Below the pieces are notes generated by a model. The model did not search any database and was not told where the DNA came from. It saw only the letters and a list, made by a program, of their open reading frames with translations. 64,000 nt of DNA, from assembly GCA_945829235.1 (NCBI GenBank), contig CALZUA010000003.1, positions 1 to 64,000 of the forward strand. Direction: 5' to 3'. Below are positions 42,135-51,374 of this stretch, piece by piece (position 1 is the stretch's first letter; every line of letters starts with the position of its first letter). This DNA comes from an uncultured Clostridia bacterium. Its GTDB lineage: Bacteria; Bacillota; Clostridia; Oscillospirales; Ruminococcaceae. A program made the translations under genes and the position numbers.

Positions 42135-42890
42135 TTATCTGCCGAGCCAGCCGCCGTCAACAGCGATTGTAAAGCCATTTACATAGTCCGAAGCGGAAGA
42201 CGCAAGGAATACGGCAGCGCCCATGATGTCGTCGGGAGTACCCCATCTGCCTGCGGGAATTCTGTCGAGGATTGCCTCGCTTCTGTCAGCGTCAGCGCGC
42301 AGAGCCTTGGTGTTGTTGGTTGCCATATAGCCGGGAGCGATTGCGTTTACGTTGATGCCCTTGGAAGCCCACTCGTTTGCCATGGTCATTGTAATGCCCT
42401 TGACAGCGGACTTGGAAGCGGTGTAGGAAGGAACGCGAATACCGCCCTGATAAGAAAGCATCGAAGCAACGGAGATAATCTTACCGCCGTGTCCCTGCTT
42501 TACGAACTGCTTTGCGCAAGCCTGCGAAAGGAAGAAGAGCGTGCGGCAGTTTACGTTCATAACCAAATCCCAGTTTTCAACGCTGAAATCGATGGTGTCC
42601 TCACGCTTGATAACGCCCGCGTTGTTTACGAGAATGTCAATCTGACCGAACTTCTCGAGAGCGGTGTTGATGATGCTGTCGATGGGATCGAGGGTGGAGA
42701 GGTCAGCGCACATAAACTGGAAATTCTCCTCGCCGAGCATTTCCTGAGTTGCGGTTGAAGGAACAACGGATACGCCGAGAACCTTTGCGCCCGCCTCAAC
42801 GAAAGCCTTTGAGAAGCCCTGTCCGAGACCGGTGTCGCTTCCTGTAACGATTGCTACCTTACCTGCAAGACTGAATTTGTCAAGAATCAT
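42135..42890 (-). CDS. kduD: 2-deoxy-D-gluconate 3-dehydrogenase / DKII reductase
   Basis: A 251-residue classical short-chain dehydrogenase. GSDTGLGQGFSKAF binds the nucleotide, NNAG is present, Ser is in SVASMLSYQGG and YTASKSAVKG holds the catalytic Tyr and Lys. Its family pattern and position match KduD, which reduces DKII to KDG. GGAGG precedes the ATG. Confidence 0.93.
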   Translation of the reverse strand: MILDKFSLAGKVAIVTGSDTGLGQGFSKAFVEAGAKVLGVSVVPSTATQEMLGEENFQFMCADLSTLDPIDSIINTALEKFGQIDILVNNAGVIKREDTIDFSVENWDLVMNVNCRTLFFLSQACAKQFVKQGHGGKIISVASMLSYQGGIRVPSYTASKSAVKGITMTMANEWASKGINVNAIAPGYMATNNTKALRADADRSEAILDRIPAGRWGTPDDIMGAAVFLASSASDYVNGFTIAVDGGWLGR

Positions 42891-42949
42891 AATGTTACCT
42901 CCATAAATTCTTGTAATTTTGTTTATTAAAGGGAAAAATCCCTACCTTA

Positions 42950-43954
42950 CTAAAAAATGCCGATTGACCGTAAAATCGTGACATACGCGAAAATCGTGAC
43001 TGTACTTATCAAGCTCGTCCACACGACAAGCTGTCCCGCAAGCTCATCGTCCGCGTGCATTTCCTTTGCCATAATCGCGCTTGCCACGGCAACGGGAGTA
43101 GCGAAAACGCCGACATAGGTTGCGAAATGCTCGCCGGCAAGCTCGGGGAGAACCGTCATCTTGAGCAACAGCGCGCCGCCAAGCCCCAAAACCGGCACAG
43201 CAACCGTTCTCACGACGGTACCGAAAACGATTTCTTTTCGAAGTCTTTTGACCGCCGAGAACTCAAATCTTCCTCCGAGAACAATCAGCGCAAACGGCGT
43301 GCAGATTGATTTCACGCTCTCAAGCGTTTTATAGAGGAACGTGACGTCCGAAATTCTGAACGACCAGCCCCACATCACGAAAAGCTCACGGATACCCAGC
43401 ACGGCGAGTCCCGCCAAAGTGCCGAGGATAAGCGGATTTTTGATAATCCCGAGGAGGATATTTTTGACGTTGATTTTGCCTTTTTGGTTGTCGTTGTTGA
43501 AAATCGAGAGCGTGACGACACCCAAAATGTTGAACAGCGGCACGCAAAATGCGCTCATAACGCCCGCCGCCGCGGCGCCCGCGCTCCCGAAAAGCGACTC
43601 TGCGAGGGGCAGTCCGATTATCGCGTAATTCGAGCGAAAAACCGCTTGAATTAACGCGCCGCGCTTGCCCGAGTCCTTAGTAAACGCGCACACAACGCCG
43701 ATTCCGATGAAGAAAATCGCAACAACACCCAAAAGCCCGTAAAGCACGAAATAGACGTTAACCTCACGCAGACTTTTGATGTTGTAGACGTTGTAGAAAA
43801 GCATCGCGGGGAGCAAAACCCTGAATGTGAGCTTGTTTCCAACGTCGAAAAATTCCTTTTTGATAAAGCCGATTCTTTTGAGAATATAACCGAGCGCAAT
43901 CAGCAGAACAATCGGCAAAACCGCGTTTGCGGCGAAAATAAAAGCGTCAATCAT
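42950..43954 (-). CDS. AEC family transporter
   Basis: A 334-residue membrane protein with about ten helices in two repeats; FRSNYAIIGLPLAESLFGSAGAAAAGVMSAFCVPLFN is a typical auxin-efflux-carrier-family segment. Bacterial AEC proteins move organic anions such as malate. It overlaps the GH4 stop by four bases, so it is co-translated with an alpha-galacturonidase; import or export of a uronate or small organic acid is plausible but unproven. Confidence 0.87.
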   Translation of the reverse strand: MIDAFIFAANAVLPIVLLIALGYILKRIGFIKKEFFDVGNKLTFRVLLPAMLFYNVYNIKSLREVNVYFVLYGLLGVVAIFFIGIGVVCAFTKDSGKRGALIQAVFRSNYAIIGLPLAESLFGSAGAAAAGVMSAFCVPLFNILGVVTLSIFNNDNQKGKINVKNILLGIIKNPLILGTLAGLAVLGIRELFVMWGWSFRISDVTFLYKTLESVKSICTPFALIVLGGRFEFSAVKRLRKEIVFGTVVRTVAVPVLGLGGALLLKMTVLPELAGEHFATYVGVFATPVAVASAIMAKEMHADDELAGQLVVWTSLISTVTIFAYVTILRSIGIF

Positions 43955-45357
43955 ATTCCAAGCTCGATGGGCGGGAAATATTCTTTGAGGTAGTCGCCCG
44001 TTTCCTTTATCATTTCAACAAACAGCCGTGACGCGTCGGGAACGCTCAGCTTTGAGCAAAGCGGCTGATTGACAAACGCCTCGAAAATCTCGCGGAAATC
44101 GCGGTTTTTGATGCCGCGGTACATATTCTCGATATTGAGGCAGTTCCTCAGCACAAGCGCGCTTACATTCGCGGGAAGCGGCTTTGCGGTAATCGGCTTG
44201 ACGCTGTTTCTCGAGAACACGCAGTTAGTTTCGACAACCGCACCGAGCGGCATATCGCGCATCTGCCCGACATTCGGCATATTCGCGTTGGACACAATCG
44301 GCGGGATAAGCCCGAGAAGCGCCTTCATCAGCTCGACAACCTCTTCATCGCTCTTCTTGACCTCGATTTGCTCCTCACCGTTTGCAATCCTCTCGGACTG
44401 CGCGATTTTCTCGAGCATATCCTTCTTGCGATAACTCACGGGAGTGAGGTGGTAGAGCCATTTGTCGGGGGAACTCTCGTTGTCGAGATACCAAGAGTTG
44501 TTCATAAACTCGACAAGATGCCTGTCCCCTGCCGCCGCGAGGACACCGAACCGCATAAACAGGTCCATCTTGACCTTGTTTCCGTAGAGGAACGGGTTGT
44601 CGCCGCGGAAATCCTGCGGCTTGAAGCCGATTTGCTCGCAGTAGCCCTCGTCATAGTATTTTTCTATAAAACCGGGCAGAACTTTGAGCATATCTCTGCC
44701 CTCGAAATTTGCTTCGGTAATCCAAGTGAAGTGGTTGATACCGCACGCGTCGATTTTCATCTGGTGACGCGTTGGCTTCGGTACACCGAACAGTTCAGCC
44801 GCCGCACAACAGAGAAATTCCTGCGCGTGAAAAACCTCGTGACAGCAACCGAACGCCTTGATTTCGGGGAACACGTCATAGAGCGTTTTCGTGCAAGCGG
44901 TCATGGGGTTTGTGAGGTTGATAACCCACGCGTCGGGGCAGTGCGCCTTGATTGCGCGCGCGAAGCCCTCGTAAATGGGGACGGTTCTCATTGCGCGAAG
45001 AACGCCGCCCGGTCCCACGGTATCGCCGACCGACTGGTAAATCCCGTATTTTTCGGGAAGATGAACGTCCGCTTGCATTTCATCGAACGTTCCCGGCAAA
45101 ATCGAGCAAGCCACGAAATCCGCGCCGTCAAGCGCCTCGCCCAAATCCGAGTAAACTCGGTAATCCCACTTTGAAACGGTATTCGGCGCGGCATTGATTT
45201 TCTCGCCGATTTTGCGGTTTCGCTCTGCCGCGGGGATATCGATATCGTACAGCGCAATCTCGCCGCAAAGCCCGTCCGCGAGCGCCAAATCGTTCATAAA
45301 AACGCGCGCCCAAGCCTTCGAGCCGCCGCCGATATACGCAATTTTAATCTTAACCAT
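43951..45357 (-). CDS. lplD: GH4 alpha-galacturonidase (LplD-like)
   Basis: A 468-residue family 4 hydrolase that needs NAD+ and a divalent metal. The N-terminal dinucleotide fold (KIAYIGGGSKAWARVF) is intact. The active-site motif reads CHEV (residues about 172-175, FGCCHEVFHAQ), reported as diagnostic of alpha-galacturonidases, distinct from the motifs of alpha-glucosidase or 6-phospho-glycosidase members. It would release galacturonate from imported oligogalacturonides. Its start overlaps the small membrane protein gene by eight bases. Confidence 0.9.
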   Translation of the reverse strand: MVKIKIAYIGGGSKAWARVFMNDLALADGLCGEIALYDIDIPAAERNRKIGEKINAAPNTVSKWDYRVYSDLGEALDGADFVACSILPGTFDEMQADVHLPEKYGIYQSVGDTVGPGGVLRAMRTVPIYEGFARAIKAHCPDAWVINLTNPMTACTKTLYDVFPEIKAFGCCHEVFHAQEFLCCAAAELFGVPKPTRHQMKIDACGINHFTWITEANFEGRDMLKVLPGFIEKYYDEGYCEQIGFKPQDFRGDNPFLYGNKVKMDLFMRFGVLAAAGDRHLVEFMNNSWYLDNESSPDKWLYHLTPVSYRKKDMLEKIAQSERIANGEEQIEVKKSDEEVVELMKALLGLIPPIVSNANMPNVGQMRDMPLGAVVETNCVFSRNSVKPITAKPLPANVSALVLRNCLNIENMYRGIKNRDFREIFEAFVNQPLCSKLSVPDASRLFVEMIKETGDYLKEYFPPIELGI

Positions 45358-45739
45358 TGTCTTTTCCTTTGTTCTTTATCTTTTGTTTTTTCACAAGAAA
45401 CGTGAGCAGACCCGCGATTTCTCCGACAGCAAGATACCCGAGCGGATACATCATAATTTGCGGAATGATATTTGAGAAAACCACCCATATTGCCGCCGTG
45501 AATAATGCCACGGGAATTATCGGGACAAACCACAGTTTGTTGAATTGCGCACCGATGAAAATGCCGATAAACACCATAAACAGGGGATGTATTGCATTAG
45601 TCATCAGAACCCAAACAATGGTGCATAAAAAATACACATTTGCATCATTTACCGAAGGGTTCAGTATCAGTGCCGGAAGCCCGAACATCACGACCGCCGA
45701 TAAAATCGTGCTTATGATGATTTTTTTCGATACGCTCAC
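45350..45739 (-). CDS. Small uncharacterised membrane protein
   Basis: A 129-residue protein if begun at the GTG at 45739 (MSVSKKIIISTILSAVVMFGLPALIL), where AAAGGG stands eight to nine bases upstream; the track's longer start overlaps the GH105 end. About four membrane helices and a Lys-rich C-terminus (VKKQKIKNKGKDNG). I do not recognise the family. It lies between GH105 and GH4 and overlaps the latter, so it is certainly co-expressed with oligogalacturonide breakdown. Confidence 0.7.
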   Translation of the reverse strand: MSVSKKIIISTILSAVVMFGLPALILNPSVNDANVYFLCTIVWVLMTNAIHPLFMVFIGIFIGAQFNKLWFVPIIPVALFTAAIWVVFSNIIPQIMMYPLGYLAVGEIAGLLTFLVKKQKIKNKGKDNG

Positions 45740-45744
45740 GAAAA

Positions 45745-46878
45745 TCAGCCCTTTTCCATTCTCTTGACCTCGGTGTAGCACAGCACGAAAGGCGCAACGC
45801 CCTTTGCGTCGTTCTCGACAACAGGCTCGGAGATGTAGTACTCGAAGGTACCGTCGCGGCGCTTGTTGTCCTCGGGACCAAGACCTGCGACAAGGCAGAT
45901 TCCGCCGAGATTGAGGTCGCCGTCCTCGCTGATTGAGAGGTACTTTTTGCAGATACCGTCAAAGGTTTTTCTGCCCATTTCGGCGTACTTCTTGTCGATA
46001 ACCCCAAGCCGCGCGCCCTTCATCATCGCGTACGCAATCATCGAGCTACCGCTGGTTTCGAGGTAGTTGCCCTCTCTGCCGCCTTGGTCGACAACCTGAT
46101 AGTACATTCCGGTTTCAGCGTCGGCGTACTGCGAAATTCCGTCAATCGCCTCTGCGAAAATCTTGACAAGCTCAGCTTTCGCGTTCTCATCATCAATGTA
46201 ATCGATATTATCAACAAGCGAAATGCAGAACCAGCCGATTGCCCTGAGCCAGAAACTCTTCGAGCGACCTGTTTCCTTATCCGCCCAGAACGCGGTTTTA
46301 GAGCAGTCGCAACCGTGATAGTAAAGCTTTTTGTTCTCGTCGAACATCAGCTTTCTCACGCTTTTGAACTGGTTCACAACATCGGAGTAATCCTTATTGC
46401 CAAAGTACTTTTTGAACAGCGTTGAGAAAACCTGTCCCATATAAAGTCCGTCCAGCCAAATCTGGTTCGGGTAAATCAGCTTGTGCCAGAAGTTGCCCGT
46501 TTCGGTGCGTGGCTGTTCCTCGAGTTGGCTTTCGAGGAGGAAAATCGCCTTTTTGTACTTTTCCTTGCCAGTTTTCTCGTACAACTCAAAGAGCACCTTA
46601 CCCTCGTTTACATCATCGAGGTTAAATTTTTCCTTTGAGTAACCGCGGATTGAGCCGTCCTCGAAGACATAGTAATCGATGAATTTCTCGGCAAAATCAG
46701 CGTATTTTGCCTCACCGGTAATTTCGCTCGCGCAAAGGAGCGCGGTAATCATACAGCCGTCGATGTAGTTCCAGTGCGGCGGCTTGCCCTGTCTAATGCT
46801 TTCGATATTCCACAGCGGCGCGTCGGGCGTTGAGCCGTCGAGCAACTTGTCAATATATCTGTCAATTTTTTCGTACAT
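45745..46878 (-). CDS. GH105 unsaturated rhamnogalacturonyl/galacturonyl hydrolase
   Basis: A 377-residue (alpha/alpha)6-barrel enzyme of the YteR/YesR group. HWNYIDGCMITALL, IWLDGLYMGQVF (with the catalytic Asp) and SFWLRAIGWFCISLVD are conserved family stretches. It hydrates the double bond of terminal 4,5-unsaturated galacturonate left by lyases, releasing the keto-uronate that KduI uses. No signal peptide, so it is cytoplasmic. CAAGGAG precedes the ATG. Confidence 0.9.
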   Translation of the reverse strand: MYEKIDRYIDKLLDGSTPDAPLWNIESIRQGKPPHWNYIDGCMITALLCASEITGEAKYADFAEKFIDYYVFEDGSIRGYSKEKFNLDDVNEGKVLFELYEKTGKEKYKKAIFLLESQLEEQPRTETGNFWHKLIYPNQIWLDGLYMGQVFSTLFKKYFGNKDYSDVVNQFKSVRKLMFDENKKLYYHGCDCSKTAFWADKETGRSKSFWLRAIGWFCISLVDNIDYIDDENAKAELVKIFAEAIDGISQYADAETGMYYQVVDQGGREGNYLETSGSSMIAYAMMKGARLGVIDKKYAEMGRKTFDGICKKYLSISEDGDLNLGGICLVAGLGPEDNKRRDGTFEYYISEPVVENDAKGVAPFVLCYTEVKRMEKG

Positions 46879-46880
46879 TC

Positions 46881-48422
46881 TTACTCCTTGATTAAGGAAC
46901 CGACATTTTTGGCGATAAGCGGCTCGCCTTCGTTCCCTATTATTTCAACGTTTTTCACGGTGAGCTTGTTTACGTTGTCGAAATACATACCCGCCCTGCA
47001 CAATTTCTCGTTGTTGTTTTTCATTGACGGGAAATTCGGCTCAGCGTTCTCGTCGTAGGTGAACTTGAGGTTCTCAACCGTGATTTCGTCAATCGGCATT
47101 TCGGGAAGCCCGTCGCAGTAGCAAGCGGCAACGTGGCAGTTCTCGCAGACCATATCCTTGAACGTGAACTTGCCGAGATACGGTGTTCTGTCGTCCACGG
47201 GGAGCTTTTCGCGAGTTGTGTTGTACTCGGAGAAACGGTCGGGGTCACAGCAGTTATACCACATATTGATAACAATAGGCGTGAGCACCCCGTCCATCTT
47301 GATATTCTCAAACAAAACTCCGTCAATAACCGCGTCCTTGCCTCTGCCGCGGCGTGTTTTGATACGCAAACCGCGGTCGGTGTGGTTGAAGATGCAACGG
47401 TTGACCGTGAGATTTGTCACGCCGCCCGCCATCTCGCTTCCGAGGGTAATCGCGCCGTGACCGAACTGCATGATGCAGTTTCTGATTGTGTGGCGATTTG
47501 CGGGAGTTTTGTACTTTTTGCCAATGTCAATTTTGCCCGATTTTATCGCGATGCAGTCATCGCCGACGCTGAAGCGGCAACCGATAATATCAACCTTATC
47601 GCAAGCCTCGGGGTCGCACGCATCGGTGTTCGGGCTGTCCTTGGGCGCGTTTATGGCAACATCGAGGAATTTGATGTTTTCCGAGAAAAACGGGTGAAGT
47701 TGCCACATTGCGGCGTTCTGACCGGTAATTCCGTGAACAACGATATTCGAGCATTGATTCATAAACAGCAGATTAGGTCTGCCGATAGTGCGCTCCTTGA
47801 CGTTCACCCACCACTGACCGTTCTGGGCATTTCCATCGATAACGCCCTTGCCGACAATCGCGATATCCTCAGCGTATTGTGCAAAAATCAAGCTCTGGTG
47901 CATGGGAACAGCATTTCCCTCAACGCAAGCCAGAAGTTCCTCGTGACCGGTTTCCTTATCATAAATTGCGCCGGGAATAATCGGGTACTTGCTCTCGTCC
48001 GTTGAACCGAGAATGGTTGCGTTTTCGGTGATTTCGAGCGTGATGTGGCTCTTGAGGGTGAGCGGGCCGGTGCTGTAAACGCCCTCGGGGAAAACCAGTC
48101 GTCCTCCCGGAACAAGGCAATTTATAGCCGTCTGAATATTCATCGTATCATCGTGAACGCCGTCACCGACAGCGCCGAAATCCTTGACGTTATACGAGAT
48201 AAACTCGTTTTTTGTGGTAAACTTAATCGGCTCGTTTCCGGAAACGCAAAGCGTGTACTCCTTGCCGGGCTTGAGTGAAAACAGCGAAAAGACGTTGGTG
48301 TTCGCCTTCATAACCTCAGCGCCGTCCAAAGTCACCGTGTATTCATTTTCACTATAATAAGGCAGATTGTTCTCCAGCTCAAAGCAGGCGGAAACCGAAC
48401 CGACATATAATACGTTAATCAT
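46881..48422 (-). CDS. GH28 polygalacturonase (exo-type, cytoplasmic)
   Basis: A 513-residue parallel beta-helix enzyme. The GH28 signature residues are all present: NTDACDP (Asp about 267), GDDCIAIKSG (Asp 288/289), GHGAITLGSE (His about 322) and RGLRIKT. An N-terminal fibronectin-like region (about 1-70) precedes the helix, a pattern common in exo-polygalacturonases. It lacks a signal peptide and therefore probably trims imported oligogalacturonides. Confidence 0.92.
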   Translation of the reverse strand: MINVLYVGSVSACFELENNLPYYSENEYTVTLDGAEVMKANTNVFSLFSLKPGKEYTLCVSGNEPIKFTTKNEFISYNVKDFGAVGDGVHDDTMNIQTAINCLVPGGRLVFPEGVYSTGPLTLKSHITLEITENATILGSTDESKYPIIPGAIYDKETGHEELLACVEGNAVPMHQSLIFAQYAEDIAIVGKGVIDGNAQNGQWWVNVKERTIGRPNLLFMNQCSNIVVHGITGQNAAMWQLHPFFSENIKFLDVAINAPKDSPNTDACDPEACDKVDIIGCRFSVGDDCIAIKSGKIDIGKKYKTPANRHTIRNCIMQFGHGAITLGSEMAGGVTNLTVNRCIFNHTDRGLRIKTRRGRGKDAVIDGVLFENIKMDGVLTPIVINMWYNCCDPDRFSEYNTTREKLPVDDRTPYLGKFTFKDMVCENCHVAACYCDGLPEMPIDEITVENLKFTYDENAEPNFPSMKNNNEKLCRAGMYFDNVNKLTVKNVEIIGNEGEPLIAKNVGSLIKE

Positions 48423-48434
48423 TTAAGCTCCTTG

Positions 48435-49070
48435 TTATCTTTTAGAGTTTGAAACCTTTGCCTCAGCGTCGTGGAACGCCTTTTTCACCATATTCTTGAT
48501 GAAAATAAACATCATATCGAAGCCCATATAGAGCAGACCGAACAACAGCGGCTCAACGGGCACGGCAACATATTCGGCATTTGCCGCAGTAGTGCCGGTA
48601 ATGAGTCTGTTCACAGTTTCATAAGTCTGCACGATAAAGAACAGCAGAACAGCGGAGTACAAAACGTTGAGGAAAATCGACCAGAACTTCCTCACGGTGA
48701 CCATCATCCACTTGTCGTAATCGCCCTTTTCGGGTTCGAGGAACTTGAGGAGGTTGTTGACCAAAAGGTCGGTGCAGACGCCGAGACCGATTGCGAGAAC
48801 AGCCAAAAGGTCGAGGTTCTGGAGGTACATACCGAGTCCCCAGAGGAAGAAATAGCAGATTGCGCCGCCGAACCAAAACTTGACGAAAACAATCTTCACC
48901 CAAGTAGGAATGCTGTGTTTCCAGCCGCCCTTGTACTTTTTGATTTCCTTTTCGGAAACGGGCGGGGCGTTTTTCGCGTTAATGAGGCGGTCAACCGCGT
49001 CGGTTTTCAGCTCGTAATAATCCTTGAGAGGAGCATCTTCCTCGGTGAACTGTTCTTTTTTATTTGCCAT
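48435..49070 (-). CDS. Uncharacterised four-span membrane protein, pectin operon
   Basis: Start set at the ATG at 49070 (MANKKEQFTEEDAPLKDYYELKTDAVDRL) with AGGATG upstream, giving 211 residues. A soluble, acidic N-terminus of about 50 residues precedes four membrane helices (around 56-78, 82-100, 126-148, 168-188); the loop LLKFLEPEKGDYDKWMMVTVRKFW is cytoplasmic-looking. No family is recognised. It is one of four unknown membrane proteins around the ATPase gene of this importer and is immediately followed by GH28. Confidence 0.7.
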   Translation of the reverse strand: MANKKEQFTEEDAPLKDYYELKTDAVDRLINAKNAPPVSEKEIKKYKGGWKHSIPTWVKIVFVKFWFGGAICYFFLWGLGMYLQNLDLLAVLAIGLGVCTDLLVNNLLKFLEPEKGDYDKWMMVTVRKFWSIFLNVLYSAVLLFFIVQTYETVNRLITGTTAANAEYVAVPVEPLLFGLLYMGFDMMFIFIKNMVKKAFHDAEAKVSNSKR

Positions 49071-49162
49071 TGAAATACATCCTAACCGGGACAAATTATC
49101 CCTTTTTGCAATGAAAGCAGCAACACCCATTGCGGCTGATGCTGCTTTTCAAGAAATTAAAC

Positions 49163-49753
49163 TTATTCATCATCACTGGCGAGGTCAACAGAAGTCATAT
49201 TGGTATTGCCCTCGACATCGATAGAGGTGTTGATCTTTTTGAGGAGCTTTGAGTAAATCGGGAGAGTTGCGAGAAGGAAAACCACAACTGCAAGGAAAAT
49301 CAAATAAACAATCAAAGTACTCCAGGCGTTAGAGATAAACACATATGTTCCCTCTTGATAGTTAATTACGATAGGATTAACCTCACGGGTAAGAGCGTCG
49401 TTGATTCTGGTGAGGTAAACGATATCCATAAAGATGATGATACCCAAGAAAAGGAACGTCAGAACAAGCATAGGAATTTTAACCTTCTGACGCTTGGGGA
49501 AAGCTCTCATAAAGACAACAAATGACAGAATAGAAAACAGCATTATACAGAACTCTGCCTGTCCCATATTAGCGGTGTTGATAAGCGCGGTTGTGTCTGA
49601 AATCGACGTAAGGTTAAGCGAGAAGAAAACAAATCCCACCAGCAAAATAAACATCGCAATATTCTGCGGCTTACGTTTAATAGATACGAGGAATTTACGA
49701 ACAAATTCCTTGAACCCCTTCCTGGGTTTAGCGGATACTTGACTTTGTCCCAT
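49163..49753 (-). CDS. Uncharacterised four-span membrane protein, pectin operon
   Basis: A 196-residue protein with a basic N-terminus (KPRKGFKEFVRKFLVSIKRKPQN), four membrane helices (about 32-52, 66-86, 95-116, 143-168) and an acidic C-terminus ending SVDLASDDE. The segment between helices 3 and 4 (REVNPIVINYQEGTYVFIS) looks extracytoplasmic. AAGGAG precedes the ATG, and it begins twelve bases after the ATPase gene. Family unknown; probably an accessory part of the importer. Confidence 0.7.
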   Translation of the reverse strand: MGQSQVSAKPRKGFKEFVRKFLVSIKRKPQNIAMFILLVGFVFFSLNLTSISDTTALINTANMGQAEFCIMLFSILSFVVFMRAFPKRQKVKIPMLVLTFLFLGIIIFMDIVYLTRINDALTREVNPIVINYQEGTYVFISNAWSTLIVYLIFLAVVVFLLATLPIYSKLLKKINTSIDVEGNTNMTSVDLASDDE

Positions 49754-49764
49754 CTGACTTCTCC

Positions 49765-50832
49765 TTATAAAATACTACTAATAGCTTCGGTGGTTTCCTT
49801 ATCGAAGAAGTGCTTTCTGTTGAAGGAAACGTTAACCGAATCACCCGGCTTATAATTACTCCACTCGCGGAACTTGCAGGTAATCTTATGTTTGCCGACA
49901 ACGCCGTTAACGAGAGTAGTCATACCGAGGTTCTCGTTTGAGAAAACAGAAACGGTGATATTACCGCCCTGAACAACGTTCTCGGGACGAACGCCCAGAA
50001 CAATTGTTTTGCCCTCATACTTGGCAAGCATCACTTTCTCTTCTGTGTTAAGGTCAACAGAGAAGCTATCGCAGAACAGCTTTCCATCCTGAACGGTTAC
50101 ATCGAACAAGTTCATCGGCGGCAGACCGATAAATGTAGCAACGAAGAGGTTTGCGGGAGAATCGTAAAGCTCGAGAGGGGTACCGATTTGCTGAACGTGA
50201 CCCATAGACATACAAACAATTCTGTCTGCGAGTGTAAGAGCCTCGGTCTGGTCGTGGGTAACGTAGAGCATAGTAGCTCTCAGGCGCTTATGCAGGAGCA
50301 AAATCTCACGGCGGGTTGCACCGCGGAGCTTAGCGTCGAGGTTAGAAAGCGGCTCATCGAAAAGGAAGACCTTGGGTGTGCGGACAATAGCACGTCCCAT
50401 TGCAACTCTCTGGCGCTGACCGCCGGAAAGCTGGTCGGGCTTTTTGTTGAGCTGGTCGGTAAGACCGAGGATTTCCGCCGCCGCGAGCACCTTCTGGTGA
50501 ATTTCGTTCTTGTTTTCCTTGCGGAGCATAAGCGAGAACGCCATATTCTCGTAAATGGTCATGTGGCTGTACAGCGCATAGTCCTGGAAAACCATTGCGA
50601 TATCGCGGTCTTTGGGCGGCATTTTGGTAACGTCCTTACCGTCGATGATAAGATTACCGTTTGAAATATCCTCAAGACCGGCAACCATACGCAGAGTTGT
50701 AGATTTTCCGCAACCGGAAGGACCGACGAGAACGATAAGCTCGCCATTTTTAACATTCAGGTTGAAATCGAAAACAGCCTGAACCTTGTTGTCATAAATT
50801 TTTTCGAGATGCTGTAATTTAAGATCACTCAT
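49765..50832 (-). CDS. Carbohydrate ABC transporter ATPase (MsmX/UgpC type)
   Basis: A 355-residue ATPase with Walker A GPSGCGKST, signature LSGGQRQRVAMGRA, Walker B FLFDEPLSNLD and VTHDQTEA, plus the C-terminal regulatory domain. It overlaps the preceding 181-residue membrane-protein gene by four bases, and is the probable energy source for the importer at 52.1-56.4 kb. It resembles but is clearly distinct from the second ATPase in the run at 37.2 kb. Confidence 0.92.
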   Translation of the reverse strand: MSDLKLQHLEKIYDNKVQAVFDFNLNVKNGELIVLVGPSGCGKSTTLRMVAGLEDISNGNLIIDGKDVTKMPPKDRDIAMVFQDYALYSHMTIYENMAFSLMLRKENKNEIHQKVLAAAEILGLTDQLNKKPDQLSGGQRQRVAMGRAIVRTPKVFLFDEPLSNLDAKLRGATRREILLLHKRLRATMLYVTHDQTEALTLADRIVCMSMGHVQQIGTPLELYDSPANLFVATFIGLPPMNLFDVTVQDGKLFCDSFSVDLNTEEKVMLAKYEGKTIVLGVRPENVVQGGNITVSVFSNENLGMTTLVNGVVGKHKITCKFREWSNYKPGDSVNVSFNRKHFFDKETTEAISSIL

Positions 50833-51374
50833 GATTTACTCCCTCTTGGATTTTTTTCAAGCTCAGCCTGATATTTTATAAGAGTCGTGGTTTTAATCAT
50901 AGCAACAACGCCGGCGATAATGCAAAGCGCCGCTGCTGCAACCAAGCATCCCGTGCAGAAAAAGAACTGAAAATCGCCCATAACTGTCGGAACGGTTTCG
51001 CCCTTAGCAATGAGATCAGCTCTGACTGCATCTGTAATAGTCGGGTCGGTTGTGTTTTTCGCGTTAAGCGGGATGTAGAAAATTCTGACAATCTCGCCAA
51101 GGCCAAGAAACATAAGCGCATAGGAATACCCGAGCTTGTAGTTCTTTACACCCTCGGACGAAAGGAACGCCAGCAACATAAAGACGAGGTTGTAGAGAAC
51201 GGAAACACCGATTGTCCAGCTATAATAATAACTGCCGACATCGGAACTATAAATACTGACGAAGTAAAGCGCGTTAAACACAATCGCAAGCAAAGCAAGA
51301 CCGGAAGAGAGCTTGTTTTTTGTGAAACGCAGACGATCCTTCTTAATCAAGGCGATATTATTTGCGTTTGTCAT
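50829..51374 (-). CDS. Uncharacterised four-span membrane protein, pectin operon
   Basis: A 181-residue protein: short basic N-terminus (KKDRLRFTKNKL), four membrane helices (about 24-44, 52-72, 82-99, 136-160), a 35-residue polar loop between helices 3 and 4 (PLNAKNTTDPTITDAVRADLIAKGETVPT), and a short cytoplasmic tail. ATGA overlaps couple it to both neighbours, the 208-residue membrane protein and the ATPase, which argues for a joint complex. I do not recognise the family. Confidence 0.72.
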   Translation of the reverse strand: MTNANNIALIKKDRLRFTKNKLSSGLALLAIVFNALYFVSIYSSDVGSYYYSWTIGVSVLYNLVFMLLAFLSSEGVKNYKLGYSYALMFLGLGEIVRIFYIPLNAKNTTDPTITDAVRADLIAKGETVPTVMGDFQFFFCTGCLVAAAALCIIAGVVAMIKTTTLIKYQAELEKNPRGSKS

